From: an uncultured Ruminococcus sp.
Lineage (GTDB): Bacteria; Bacillota; Clostridia; Oscillospirales; Ruminococcaceae
Assembly (NCBI GenBank): GCA_902788785.1
Contig: CADALT010000016.1
Location: forward strand, 1-47,570
Direction of reading: 5' to 3'
Length of the DNA stretch: 47,570 nt
In this document: positions 8,093-16,416 of the stretch, piece after piece
How the letters are laid out: each line of letters starts with the position of its first letter
Numbering within the stretch: the first letter of the stretch is position 1
The notes under the pieces: generated by a model
Database searches by the model: none
Told to the model about the DNA's origin: nothing
Seen by the model: the letters and a program-made list of their open reading frames with translations, nothing else
Program-made: the position numbers and the translations under genes

Positions 8093-9153
8093 TCGAAATT
8101 ACAAATACTGCCGAACAGCTTACAGCTAAACTTGCAGATACACATGACCTTACGGACGAGGAGCTTAAACTGCTCATAGAAAGCGATAACAGTGATGAAC
8201 TGCTTTTCAGCCTTGCGGACAAACAGCGCCGCAAGGTCTACGGAGAAGATGTATACCTGCGTGGGCTGATAGAGTTTACAAACTGCTGCAAAAACGACTG
8301 CTTTTACTGCGGCATAAGGCGCTCGAACCACAACACCGACCGCTACAGGCTGACCGATGAGCAGATACTTGAATGCTGCAAAACAGGTCACAGGCTGGGA
8401 TACCGCACATTCGTACTGCAAGGCGGTGAAGATGCTTATTTTACGGACGAAAAGCTGTGTACACTCATATCACGGATACGCAGCGAGTTTCCCGAATGCA
8501 CCATCACGCTTTCCATCGGTGAGAAAAGCCGTGAAAGCTATGAGCGGTATTTCAAAGCAGGTGCACGGCGCTATCTTCTGCGGCACGAGACTGCCGATGA
8601 TGCGCACTACAGAAAACTTCACCCCGAGACCATGTCGCTCGATAACAGAAAGCGCTGCCTGTATGACCTGAAAGATATAGGCTATCAGGTGGGCACGGGC
8701 TTCATGGTGGGCTCGCCATACCAGACTACCGAAAACATCATCAGCGACCTGCGCTTCATGCAGGCACTCGATCCTGATATGATAGGCATAGGTCCGTTCA
8801 TAAAACACAAGGATACGCCATTCTCGGACTGCGAGAGCGGCACATTGAGCGGTACACTGCGGCTCATAGGAATTATCAGACTGATGTTCCCCCATGCACT
8901 GATACCTGCAACAACTGCGCTGGGCTCTATCTCGCCCACAGGACGTGAGCAGGGTCTGAAAGCAGGGGCTAATGTCATAATGCCGAACCTGTCTCCCACG
9001 GAGGTCAGGGAGCTTTATCTTTTATATGAAAATAAGATCTGCACAGGCGAAAATGCAGAGCTGTGCAAAGGCTGTCTCGAACGGCGCATAAGCGGTGCCG
9101 GATATAGGATATCCTACGCATCGGGGGACGTTATAAGGAAAGGAGCAAGGTAA
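8089..9153 (+). CDS. hydE: [FeFe]-hydrogenase maturation radical SAM protein HydE
   Basis: A 354-residue radical SAM enzyme with the BioB-like HydE layout. Cys67, Cys71 and Cys74 (CKNDCFYC) bind the SAM [4Fe-4S] cluster, and RGLIEFTNCC plus GIRRSN are HydE hallmarks. Cys318, Cys326 and Cys329 keep the C-x7-C-x2-C spacing of the accessory cluster in characterised HydE. HydE helps build the 2Fe subcluster of [FeFe] hydrogenase. Here it stands in a sulfur-metabolism operon without HydF, HydG or a hydrogenase in the window. Start and upstream stop overlap by 4 nt, so it is translationally coupled to the amidotransferase. A recently diverged HydE paralogue acting on a thiol is an alternative. Confidence 0.85.
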   Translation: MIEITNTAEQLTAKLADTHDLTDEELKLLIESDNSDELLFSLADKQRRKVYGEDVYLRGLIEFTNCCKNDCFYCGIRRSNHNTDRYRLTDEQILECCKTGHRLGYRTFVLQGGEDAYFTDEKLCTLISRIRSEFPECTITLSIGEKSRESYERYFKAGARRYLLRHETADDAHYRKLHPETMSLDNRKRCLYDLKDIGYQVGTGFMVGSPYQTTENIISDLRFMQALDPDMIGIGPFIKHKDTPFSDCESGTLSGTLRLIGIIRLMFPHALIPATTALGSISPTGREQGLKAGANVIMPNLSPTEVRELYLLYENKICTGENAELCKGCLERRISGAGYRISYASGDVIRKGAR

Positions 9154-9154
9154 A

Positions 9155-9604
9155 ATGAAGATCTCAACAAGGGTAGAACTGGGTATAGTTGCCCTTGCGG
9201 ACATTGCCATGAATTCGCAGGAAGGAAATACAGTCTCCTCGGCGGAGATAGCTGCAAGACAAGGCATATCACAAAAATATCTGGAGCAGATAATAGTCGG
9301 GCTTCGTCAGGGCGGCTTTGTCAAAGGACAAAAGGGTCTCAGGGGCGGATATTTGCTGTCTCGGCCTGCAAGCAGGATATATCTTTCAGAGATACTAAAT
9401 GCCCTTGACAACACTATACTTGCCGATACCTATGAAGATACCGAAAACAGCGGCAATGATATACGCTCATCGGTGAACAGCTGTCTGTGGGATAAGTTCA
9501 ACGGCTATATGCGGCGTTTCACCGAACAGATGACCCTTGCAGACCTCATAAAGGAATGCAAAGAAAATTCCGATCAGAAAGCGAACTATATGTACTATAT
9601 ATAA
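9155..9604 (+). CDS. Rrf2-family regulator, CymR-like
   Basis: A 149-residue Rrf2 protein: winged helix in residues 1-80 with MKISTRVELGIVALADIA, GISQKYLEQIIVGLRQGG and KGLRGGYLLSRP. It lacks the three-cysteine cluster motif of IscR/NsrR; its only cysteines are in SSVNSCLWDKF and KEC. The C-terminal half (SCLWDKF...MTLADLI) resembles CymR, the cysteine-metabolism repressor that works with cysteine synthase. Starting 1 nt after hydE and followed by metAA, it probably senses sulfur status and controls this operon and perhaps the minus-strand transsulfuration/nitrogenase-like operon. Ligand and operator are inferred, not shown. Confidence 0.85.
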   Translation: MKISTRVELGIVALADIAMNSQEGNTVSSAEIAARQGISQKYLEQIIVGLRQGGFVKGQKGLRGGYLLSRPASRIYLSEILNALDNTILADTYEDTENSGNDIRSSVNSCLWDKFNGYMRRFTEQMTLADLIKECKENSDQKANYMYYI

Positions 9605-9626
9605 AATATAAAAGGAGGAAAGTAAT

Positions 9627-10529
9627 ATGCCCATCAGGCTGAAAGAAACACTGCCCGTCATCGAAAAACTCAAAAAGGAAAACATCTTTGCGATGACCGA
9701 AGACCGTGCGATACACCAGGATATAAGAGAGCTGAAGATAGCTGTGCTAAACCTGATGCCCGATAAGGAGAACACTGAGCAGCAGCTGCTAAGGCTGCTG
9801 TCGAACTCGCCTTTGCAGATAGATGTGACATTCATAAGGCTGGTTTCACACAAGTACAAGAACACCCCTGCTGCATATCTTCTGAAAAACTATCAGCCCT
9901 TTTATCAGATCGAGAACAAGTATTTCGACGGTCTGATAATCACAGGTGCGCCTGTGGAAAAGCTGGGATTTGAAGATGTGGATTACTGGGGCGAACTTAC
10001 CTCGATACTTGAATGGTCAAGGCTGCACGTTACCTCGACGCTGCACCTGTGCTGGGCTGCACAGGCGGGGCTGTACTATCATTACGGGGTGCGCAAGTAT
10101 GACTATGAAAAAAAGCTTTCAGGCATATACGAACACACCGTCACCGACCCGACCAATGAACTGGTGCGTGGCTTCGATAAGAATTTCTATGCGCCCCATT
10201 CACGCTATACAGGCATATTCCGTGAGGATATCGAAAAGGCAGATGGGCTCACCATAATAGCCGAGTCCGAAAAGACGGGACCCTATATAATATCCGACGG
10301 CGGCAGCAATATATTCGTAAACGGTCATCCCGAATACGACCTCTACCGTCTGGCAGAGGAATACATACGTGATACCGATGCAGGGCTTTCACCCGAGATA
10401 CCTGTGAACTATTTCCCCGATGACGATCCCGACAAGGAACCCGTCAGCCGCTGGATATCCGCTTCAAGCCTACTGTTCTCGAACTGGCTGAACTACTTCG
10501 TGTATCAGATAACGCCATATCAGTTCTGA
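9627..10529 (+). CDS. metAA: homoserine O-acetyltransferase (MetA family)
   Basis: A 300-residue MetA-type acyltransferase activating homoserine for methionine synthesis. Cys142 (LHLCWAAQAG) is the acyl-enzyme nucleophile and His234 with Glu236 (NGHPEYD) complete the active site. Residue 111 is Glu (ITGAPVE), the residue known to select acetyl-CoA over succinyl-CoA in this family, so the product should be O-acetylhomoserine despite homology to homoserine succinyltransferase. AAAGGAGGAAAG precedes the ATG. It is the last gene of the operon, ended by the terminator at 10543-10563. O-acetylhomoserine could feed the PLP enzymes of the minus-strand operon. Confidence 0.93.
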   Translation: MPIRLKETLPVIEKLKKENIFAMTEDRAIHQDIRELKIAVLNLMPDKENTEQQLLRLLSNSPLQIDVTFIRLVSHKYKNTPAAYLLKNYQPFYQIENKYFDGLIITGAPVEKLGFEDVDYWGELTSILEWSRLHVTSTLHLCWAAQAGLYYHYGVRKYDYEKKLSGIYEHTVTDPTNELVRGFDKNFYAPHSRYTGIFREDIEKADGLTIIAESEKTGPYIISDGGSNIFVNGHPEYDLYRLAEEYIRDTDAGLSPEIPVNYFPDDDPDKEPVSRWISASSLLFSNWLNYFVYQITPYQF

Positions 10530-10542
10530 TGAATATAAAATG

Positions 10543-10563
10543 ACGGCAGCTGCGTGCTGCCGT
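10543..10563 (+). terminator. Rho-independent terminator of the thiol operon
   Basis: ACGGCAGC (10543-10550) and GCTGCCGT (10556-10563) form a perfect 8-bp stem with a 5-nt loop, followed by a T-rich run. Confidence 0.85.
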
Positions 10564-10568
10564 TTTTG

Positions 10569-10597
10569 TTGACATTTTTTATGCTATCTGATATAAT
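10569..10597 (+). promoter_or_regulatory. sigma-A promoter of the HEAT-repeat gene
   Basis: TTGACA (10569-10574), 17 bp, TATAAT (10592-10597). Its position shows that the open frame beginning further upstream (GTG at 10554) is not used. Confidence 0.8.
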
Positions 10598-10631
10598 ACA
10601 GACATATCACAGCAGAGAAAGGAGAACAGCT

Positions 10632-12185
10632 ATGAGCGATACTTCAAAGAAAACGGGCTATGCCAAGCACATAATAAAATGCTATAACGAAGAGCTGAAA
10701 TACGGCATTTCAAAGAAACTGATGTACAAGCTGACTTATTTAGACAGCAGGACAAAGTATTACACAGACTCTCTCATGAAATACTGTGGCTTTCCCTATC
10801 TGTATTCAGCGCTGTTCCATGACCCTGATGCAGAAGATATAAGATATATAAGAAATATCGCCTATGATATCATGAGTTTTCATCACAGTGACCCTTTCTT
10901 TGCAGAGGTACTGATGAAGAAAGCCAATTACGAAAGTGGTTTTCCCGATTTTGATGAATGGGACAAGCTTGATCCCAAGGACTACTACGGCGGTGACCGT
11001 CCGCTGCTGGCAGCAGGCTCGGCACACCCGAACGGATATGTCCGTGAGCAGTGCCTGAGACGGTTCATAAAGCACGACTCCATGCTTAATTTCATCATAT
11101 ACCGCCTGAATGACCATGTACCTGAGGTGCAAAAAGCGGCTCGGGAAGTGCTGGAAGAATACCTGAAAAGACCCGATGCAGAACGGGCGCTTATCGAGGC
11201 TGCACCGACCTATGTGGAATGTGTCAGGCGAAGAAAACGTGTATCGGAGGACGAGTCATTCAGAACAGAGAAGCTAGACAGTCTGATACGCAAAGTTATC
11301 ACTGAAAATATCGCAAAGCTGCCCACAATGGTATGCTGTAAGGCCCTTGAGATATACCCCGATCTTCTTGACCGTGATGATCTTGCGAAGATCTTTCGCA
11401 GAGAAAGAAACGGTGAGCAGAGGGTAATGCTGGAAAGGACATATATACATTCCTCCCCTGAACCCATCCCCCGTGAAGAATTGGAGATGTTTATGGAGGA
11501 CGAATACGAGGGTGTACGCAGGGTCGCTTATGCATACCGCTTTGAACATGAGGGCATATGGGAAGGTTTTGAAAAACTGCTGTGTTCAAAATCACGCAGG
11601 ATAAGGAAGTTTGCGGAGCAGAAACTGAATGAAGTCGGCTTTGATATAGCTGCCTACTGCCGTGAACACCTACCCGATACAATGCTTGCCCTCTCCGATA
11701 CGGGCACAAAGGAGGATATACCCCTTATACGACCCTATCTTGATACTCACCCCTGTGAAGCCCTGACCGCACTTGTTCGCCTTAAAGCGGAAGACACGGC
11801 GAAGCTTGTATACGATCATATGCACAGCGAGGACAAAGTCGCCGCAAAGACAGCATACCACATTGCAAGAGATGTCGGGTGCTTTGACAGCGAGATACTG
11901 CTCAGCATGATAAACAGCGAAACAGACAGGGTGATACAGTGGCGAGAGATATGTCTGCTGACAAGGGAGGGTGTATGGCAGGTGATGCCCCACCTTATAC
12001 GTTTTGCAAGGAAGTATCCCAAACAGAACATAGATATCATTTATCTTATCAAAAAAAATCTGGGCAATAAAGTCAGGCTGCCTGCCGAGCTCAAAAATGA
12101 GATACAGCAGGCGCTTAGAGAAAGCCGAGGAAAGGGCATACCTACCGAGGTAAACAACCGCATATTCTTTGCTATAAGCGGATAA
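10632..12185 (+). CDS. HEAT-repeat protein of unknown function
   Basis: The ATG at 10632 follows AAAGGAGA and lies downstream of the promoter, giving 517 residues. The protein is almost entirely helical and charged, with repeated two-helix units of 30-40 residues, for example NGYVREQCLRRFIKHDS, DHVPEVQKAAREVLEEYL, EYEGVRRVAYAYRFE and KSRRIRKFAEQKLNE. These are HEAT-like repeats, which usually serve as protein-binding scaffolds. No signal peptide, membrane segment or catalytic motif is seen. It sits alone between two convergent sulfur operons, and no functional link can be claimed. Confidence 0.7.
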   Translation: MSDTSKKTGYAKHIIKCYNEELKYGISKKLMYKLTYLDSRTKYYTDSLMKYCGFPYLYSALFHDPDAEDIRYIRNIAYDIMSFHHSDPFFAEVLMKKANYESGFPDFDEWDKLDPKDYYGGDRPLLAAGSAHPNGYVREQCLRRFIKHDSMLNFIIYRLNDHVPEVQKAAREVLEEYLKRPDAERALIEAAPTYVECVRRRKRVSEDESFRTEKLDSLIRKVITENIAKLPTMVCCKALEIYPDLLDRDDLAKIFRRERNGEQRVMLERTYIHSSPEPIPREELEMFMEDEYEGVRRVAYAYRFEHEGIWEGFEKLLCSKSRRIRKFAEQKLNEVGFDIAAYCREHLPDTMLALSDTGTKEDIPLIRPYLDTHPCEALTALVRLKAEDTAKLVYDHMHSEDKVAAKTAYHIARDVGCFDSEILLSMINSETDRVIQWREICLLTREGVWQVMPHLIRFARKYPKQNIDIIYLIKKNLGNKVRLPAELKNEIQQALRESRGKGIPTEVNNRIFFAISG

Positions 12186-12190
12186 AAATG

Positions 12191-12221
12191 AGCTTCCGAA
12201 AACACTGAGTTTTCGGAAGCT
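12191..12221. terminator. bidirectional terminator
   Basis: AGCTTCCGAAAAC (12191-12203) pairs perfectly with GTTTTCGGAAGCT (12209-12221). A T-rich stretch follows on the plus strand and CATTTTTATC on the minus strand, so it can end both the HEAT gene and the nitrogenase-like operon. Confidence 0.85.
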
Positions 12222-12229
12222 TTGTTTTT

Positions 12230-12562
12230 TCAGACTATCCTGTCCGCTATGAACTTTTTCAGCACCCCGTCGATACTGCCGCTGACCTCAAACACACGCA
12301 CTCCCCTTTCGATGAGGTATGCGGCTGCACCCTCGCCGATCTTCTGCACAAGCACCGCATCGCAGTCCGAGAGCAGCTCTATTATCTTATCAAAGCGAGT
12401 GGTGTCATGTCCCAATGTCTGCTGACAGGCTGCCACTGCATCACGCACCTCGATGAAGTCATATCCGTCATTTGAGATGTCGTATACACGGAAGAATTTG
12501 GCATGACCGAAATGCTCGTTGACAGCAAAACCGTCGGATGTGGCTATAGCTAATCTTGACAT
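12230..12562 (-). CDS. NifX/NifB-C-terminal-like cofactor-binding protein (second copy)
   Basis: A 110-residue protein of the dinitrogenase iron-molybdenum cofactor biosynthesis family (NifX, NafY, C-terminus of NifB). The family start is clear: LAIATSDGFAVNEHFGHAKFF at residues 4-24, and the Rossmann-like core ends with VLVQKIGEGAAAYLIERGVRV. Such domains hold or pass on Fe-S cofactor precursors; His17 in NEHFG is the usual ligand candidate. It is the last gene of the operon and is separated from the component-1 beta gene by a terminator-like hairpin, so it is probably made in lower amount. It probably serves cofactor insertion for the adjacent nitrogenase-like protein. Confidence 0.85.
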   Translation of the reverse strand: MSRLAIATSDGFAVNEHFGHAKFFRVYDISNDGYDFIEVRDAVAACQQTLGHDTTRFDKIIELLSDCDAVLVQKIGEGAAAYLIERGVRVFEVSGSIDGVLKKFIADRIV

Positions 12563-12581
12563 ATTATCATTCCTTTCAAAA

Positions 12582-12606
12582 AGAGCTGCCGTATACCGAC
12601 AGCTCT
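12582..12606 (-). terminator. intra-operon terminator or attenuator before the last nifX-like gene
   Basis: On the minus strand AGAGCTGTCG and CGGCAGCTCT form a 10-bp stem (one G-U pair) with a 5-nt loop, directly followed by TTTTTG and then the AAAGGA site of the next gene. It should reduce read-through from the structural genes into the final gene, or protect the 3' end of the upstream message. Confidence 0.7.
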
Positions 12607-12637
12607 GTACAAGGCACTACAGTTGATGTTGCCTTTA

Positions 12638-13978
12638 TTATTTATATGTTGCAAGTGAGGTATTGTAGATGTCTTCAATGACCCTGAGTCCGCCTGTATA
12701 GCCCACATAGTTGGTGGTCAGTACGATGCGGTAGGGAGTGGGGCAGGCGATGGATAGGAAGTCTGCATCTATCTCCGCAGCAAGCTCCTTGTCCCAGCCG
12801 CTGCCGAGGATAAGTCCTCTGCCCTTGTGTTCAAGCCCTCTGATAACGTCCTGCATAGCACCTGCATCGGGGTCGAAATAAACAGGTATCTCACGCTTGT
12901 CTGATGCCGCTTTTATCTGTGCGGCGATCTCTTCCTGATACTTCTTGGGAACATTGTCCACGATGAACTGTTCCTTGGGTATAACACCTGTTTCGTGCAG
13001 AAGGAACTTGGTCAGACCTACCACATAGCCTGAATCATGAAGGATATGCGCATAGCTTGGCAGACCGTAACGGAACTCCAGCAAGAATGTCGCCAGATTA
13101 TCCAGCTCCTCATAGTATGCTTTTTCTTCCTCTTCGATAAATCTGCGTGCTTTCTTTTCATCTATCTCAGCGCCCTGTTCGAGAGCAAATTCCAACACGC
13201 CGTTCAAGAACTTTGTAGTTTCGTTTGCACCTATGGGCAGGTAGCCGAATTTGAAATAAGGCTGACCGTATCTTCTTTCGAGGTTCTTAACTATAGGCTC
13301 GCCGTACCAGGGAGAAACGAACACATTGAAGTTCGCCTTTGGAATGGTCTGCCACTCCTTCACGCCGCCCGAATGGGGTCCGAAAAGTATGTTGACTTTA
13401 AGTCCCAGACCTTCCAGCAGACGCTTGTATTCTTTAAGATTACCCTTCCAGAACTGATCCTGATAGGGTATTGATGCGATCACATTAACGAGGTTCTTCT
13501 CGCTGCGTGAGGGATTATCTTCCTCAAAGCGGCTCACATACTGGTCGATTATCGCATTTACCACAGCCGAATGTGATACATAGTTATTTGACTTGAAGCC
13601 CGAGGTCTCAACATGGACGATGGGTCTGTCTTCCTCAAAGAGAAATTCATCTGTGACGCTTGCCACATCATCACCCACGATACCTGCGGTACAGCCTGTC
13701 ACAACGACTTGCAGATCGGTATCGAGCACCTTGTAGGTGTTCTTGATTATGTTCCTTAGTCTGTCAGTTCCGCCGAATACAACTTCCTTTTCGCTGAAAT
13801 TTGTACATGGTGCGGTCTCGCCGCCTGCGTAGCCTGCCGAACGCTCAAAAAATCCCTTTATCATAACTCCGCAGCCGGGACCTGAGTGAAGTATAGGCAC
13901 CGCACGGGGTATAGCGACTACAGTCTGCAATGCGCCTATGGCACAGGTGTAGCGCTCCTGTTCAATTAGTCCTGCCAT
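12638..13978 (-). CDS. nitrogenase component 1-like protein, beta (NifK/MarK-like)
   Basis: A 446-residue protein of the nitrogenase component-1/oxidoreductase family. Cys12 (YTCAIGA), Cys36 (HSGPGCG) and Cys96 (VTGCTAGIVGDD) match the three P-cluster cysteines of NifK in spacing and context. It is shorter than NifK and lacks its N-terminal extension. It follows the alpha-like gene after 14 nt, so the two form a heterotetramer that takes electrons from the NifH-like protein. With nifB, nifH and alpha upstream the order is B-H-D-K as in methylthio-alkane reductase operons. Assignment to nitrogenase-like group is firm; the substrate is inferred from the sulfur context. Confidence 0.88.
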   Translation of the reverse strand: MAGLIEQERYTCAIGALQTVVAIPRAVPILHSGPGCGVMIKGFFERSAGYAGGETAPCTNFSEKEVVFGGTDRLRNIIKNTYKVLDTDLQVVVTGCTAGIVGDDVASVTDEFLFEEDRPIVHVETSGFKSNNYVSHSAVVNAIIDQYVSRFEEDNPSRSEKNLVNVIASIPYQDQFWKGNLKEYKRLLEGLGLKVNILFGPHSGGVKEWQTIPKANFNVFVSPWYGEPIVKNLERRYGQPYFKFGYLPIGANETTKFLNGVLEFALEQGAEIDEKKARRFIEEEEKAYYEELDNLATFLLEFRYGLPSYAHILHDSGYVVGLTKFLLHETGVIPKEQFIVDNVPKKYQEEIAAQIKAASDKREIPVYFDPDAGAMQDVIRGLEHKGRGLILGSGWDKELAAEIDADFLSIACPTPYRIVLTTNYVGYTGGLRVIEDIYNTSLATYK

Positions 13979-13992
13979 ATATTATTTCTCCT

Positions 13993-15462
13993 TTACTTTC
14001 CCAAGAATGTGTAGGGCTCCTGTTCAAGCCACCATTTTGTATAGGGGTTGACAGAATGCTTTGCAAGGTTCTTTACGAACTCGTCGTTCTCGATGGTCTC
14101 AAGAATACGCTCACCGTAAGCCACAAGACCCTCATAACCCATGCCGAAATGCTCATCACCCACCAGCAGCGAGGGTATGCCGAGCTTTGCGCCCCAGAGC
14201 GTCATGCCGCCGTGACGTGCAAGCAGTATATCGGGACGTATGCGGTTGAGTACGTTAACAAGCTCGAATTCCTGCTTGTTGCAGACATTGTAGTTTGGTA
14301 CATCGCCGTAATCCTGTACAGTGTGTTTGAGGGTATCTGCACGCTCATCCTCATTATCATATTCGGGATCGTGGTGGAATATAGCAGCGCCCTGCGTCTC
14401 CATGCCCAGCTCTTTAAGAAGTGCCAGCAGCGAATGTCCGTGAGATGCGCCTGCGGTGACGTAAGCGGTCTTACCCTTGAGCTTTTCACGCAGAGCCTCT
14501 ATCTTAGGCATATACTCGGCTTTCTTGCGGGCTAAGAATTCCTCGACCTCTTTCTCCTTGCCGAGTATCTGACCCAGTTCCCTGAACCAGCGGTCGGTCT
14601 GGGCGATACCGTAAGGAGGTGAATTGCGTATCTCGGGCACGCCGAAGGACTGCTCCAGTGCGGCACCCAGATATGAGCCCAGTGTGGAGCAAGCCTGGAT
14701 AGTCAGTGCTGCCTCGCTGGAGTAGCTCAGGCTGTCCACTGTAGCAAAGGGGGTTATATAATTTGGTTCGTAGCCGAATTCAGCGAACCATTCTCTGAAA
14801 ATATCGCTGCCCCAGAAGTTTATAACATTTATAATGTTGCTCTTTTGTCTTGCAGGCTTGATTATCTTTCTGGCGATGCCGTGATAGCCTGCATCAAAGC
14901 CCGATGTCCACATCTTTGAACGGAAGCCCTCGCAGAATACTGCGACCACGGGTATGCCCAGTTCTTTCTGTGCTGCGTTGGTGACACTCTCCACATCATC
15001 ACCGATGATACCTGCCGCACAGGTGGTTATGACGAATATCGCCTTGGGCTTGGCACGCTTGTATACTTCCTGTATGGCAGATTCAAGCTTCTTTGCGCCG
15101 CCGTATATGGTATCCTTCTCTTCAAGATTGGTCGAAAATATCTTGCGCTGAGTGGGGTGCTCGAGCTGTCTTAAATAAGCATTCACACGGTATGTGAAAG
15201 CAAATTCGTGCAGGCAGGTAGAGCAGCCCACCGGCCCGTGGGAGATTATCGCCGCATCCTGTATCAGGGTCAGGGTGCAGGCAGCGTTCGATGTTCCGCA
15301 GCCCAGGCACTGGCTGAATGAACGGCTCTTGTCCTTTATCTTGCCAGAGCACGCAGAACAGGCATCCACAAGTTCCTTGGCTGTTCCCTGAAATCCCGTT
15401 ATCGAACCCAGACGTATCTCTCGTATCTCGACCTCGGGTATATCAAGATTAACTTTGCTCAT
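13993..15462 (-). CDS. nitrogenase component 1-like protein, alpha (NifD/MarD-like)
   Basis: A 489-residue NifD-like subunit. P-cluster-type cysteines are Cys55, Cys80 (HGPVGC) and Cys148 (TTCAAGIIGDD). Cys258 (IQACST) and His438 (GDEHFGMGYEG) stand where NifD Cys275 and His442 hold the FeMo cofactor, so a NifB-derived cofactor can plausibly be bound. The FeMoco-side motifs otherwise differ from true nitrogenase. Unusual extra cysteines Cys35, Cys38, Cys52 and Cys62 lie near the N-terminus. Absence of NifE/N genes here suggests the cofactor matures on this protein itself, as proposed for minimal nitrogenase-like systems. It starts 12 nt after nifH. Predicted role: catalytic subunit of a reductive C-S cleaving or related enzyme. 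Confidence 0.88.
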   Translation of the reverse strand: MSKVNLDIPEVEIREIRLGSITGFQGTAKELVDACSACSGKIKDKSRSFSQCLGCGTSNAACTLTLIQDAAIISHGPVGCSTCLHEFAFTYRVNAYLRQLEHPTQRKIFSTNLEEKDTIYGGAKKLESAIQEVYKRAKPKAIFVITTCAAGIIGDDVESVTNAAQKELGIPVVAVFCEGFRSKMWTSGFDAGYHGIARKIIKPARQKSNIINVINFWGSDIFREWFAEFGYEPNYITPFATVDSLSYSSEAALTIQACSTLGSYLGAALEQSFGVPEIRNSPPYGIAQTDRWFRELGQILGKEKEVEEFLARKKAEYMPKIEALREKLKGKTAYVTAGASHGHSLLALLKELGMETQGAAIFHHDPEYDNEDERADTLKHTVQDYGDVPNYNVCNKQEFELVNVLNRIRPDILLARHGGMTLWGAKLGIPSLLVGDEHFGMGYEGLVAYGERILETIENDEFVKNLAKHSVNPYTKWWLEQEPYTFLGK

Positions 15463-15474
15463 TACTATCTCTCC

Positions 15475-16338
<864 letters not shown>

Positions 16339-16364
16339 TTACCTCATTTCAATTTTCATATATC

Positions 16365-16416
16365 AAATACCATATATAGTATTTCTTCTGCATATCATAT
16401 ATTTCATATGGTATTT
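16365..16416 (-). other. stem-loop in the nifB-nifH gap
   Basis: AAATACCATAT (16365-16375) pairs perfectly with ATATGGTATTT (16406-16416) around a 30-nt AT-rich loop, in the 83-nt gap between nifB and nifH. It reaches the nifB stop codon. No T-tract follows, so RNA processing or 5'-end stabilisation of the nifH message is more likely than termination. Confidence 0.5.

Noticed and set aside
9605-9626. SAM riboswitch or T-box ahead of metAA
   Set aside because: The gap is only 22 nt; no room for either, and none is seen ahead of the operon promoter.
12638-15462. Chlorophyllide/protochlorophyllide reductase or F430 (CfbCD) enzyme
   Set aside because: NifB and NifX-like partners are present and both FeMo-cofactor ligand positions are kept, which those enzymes do not need.
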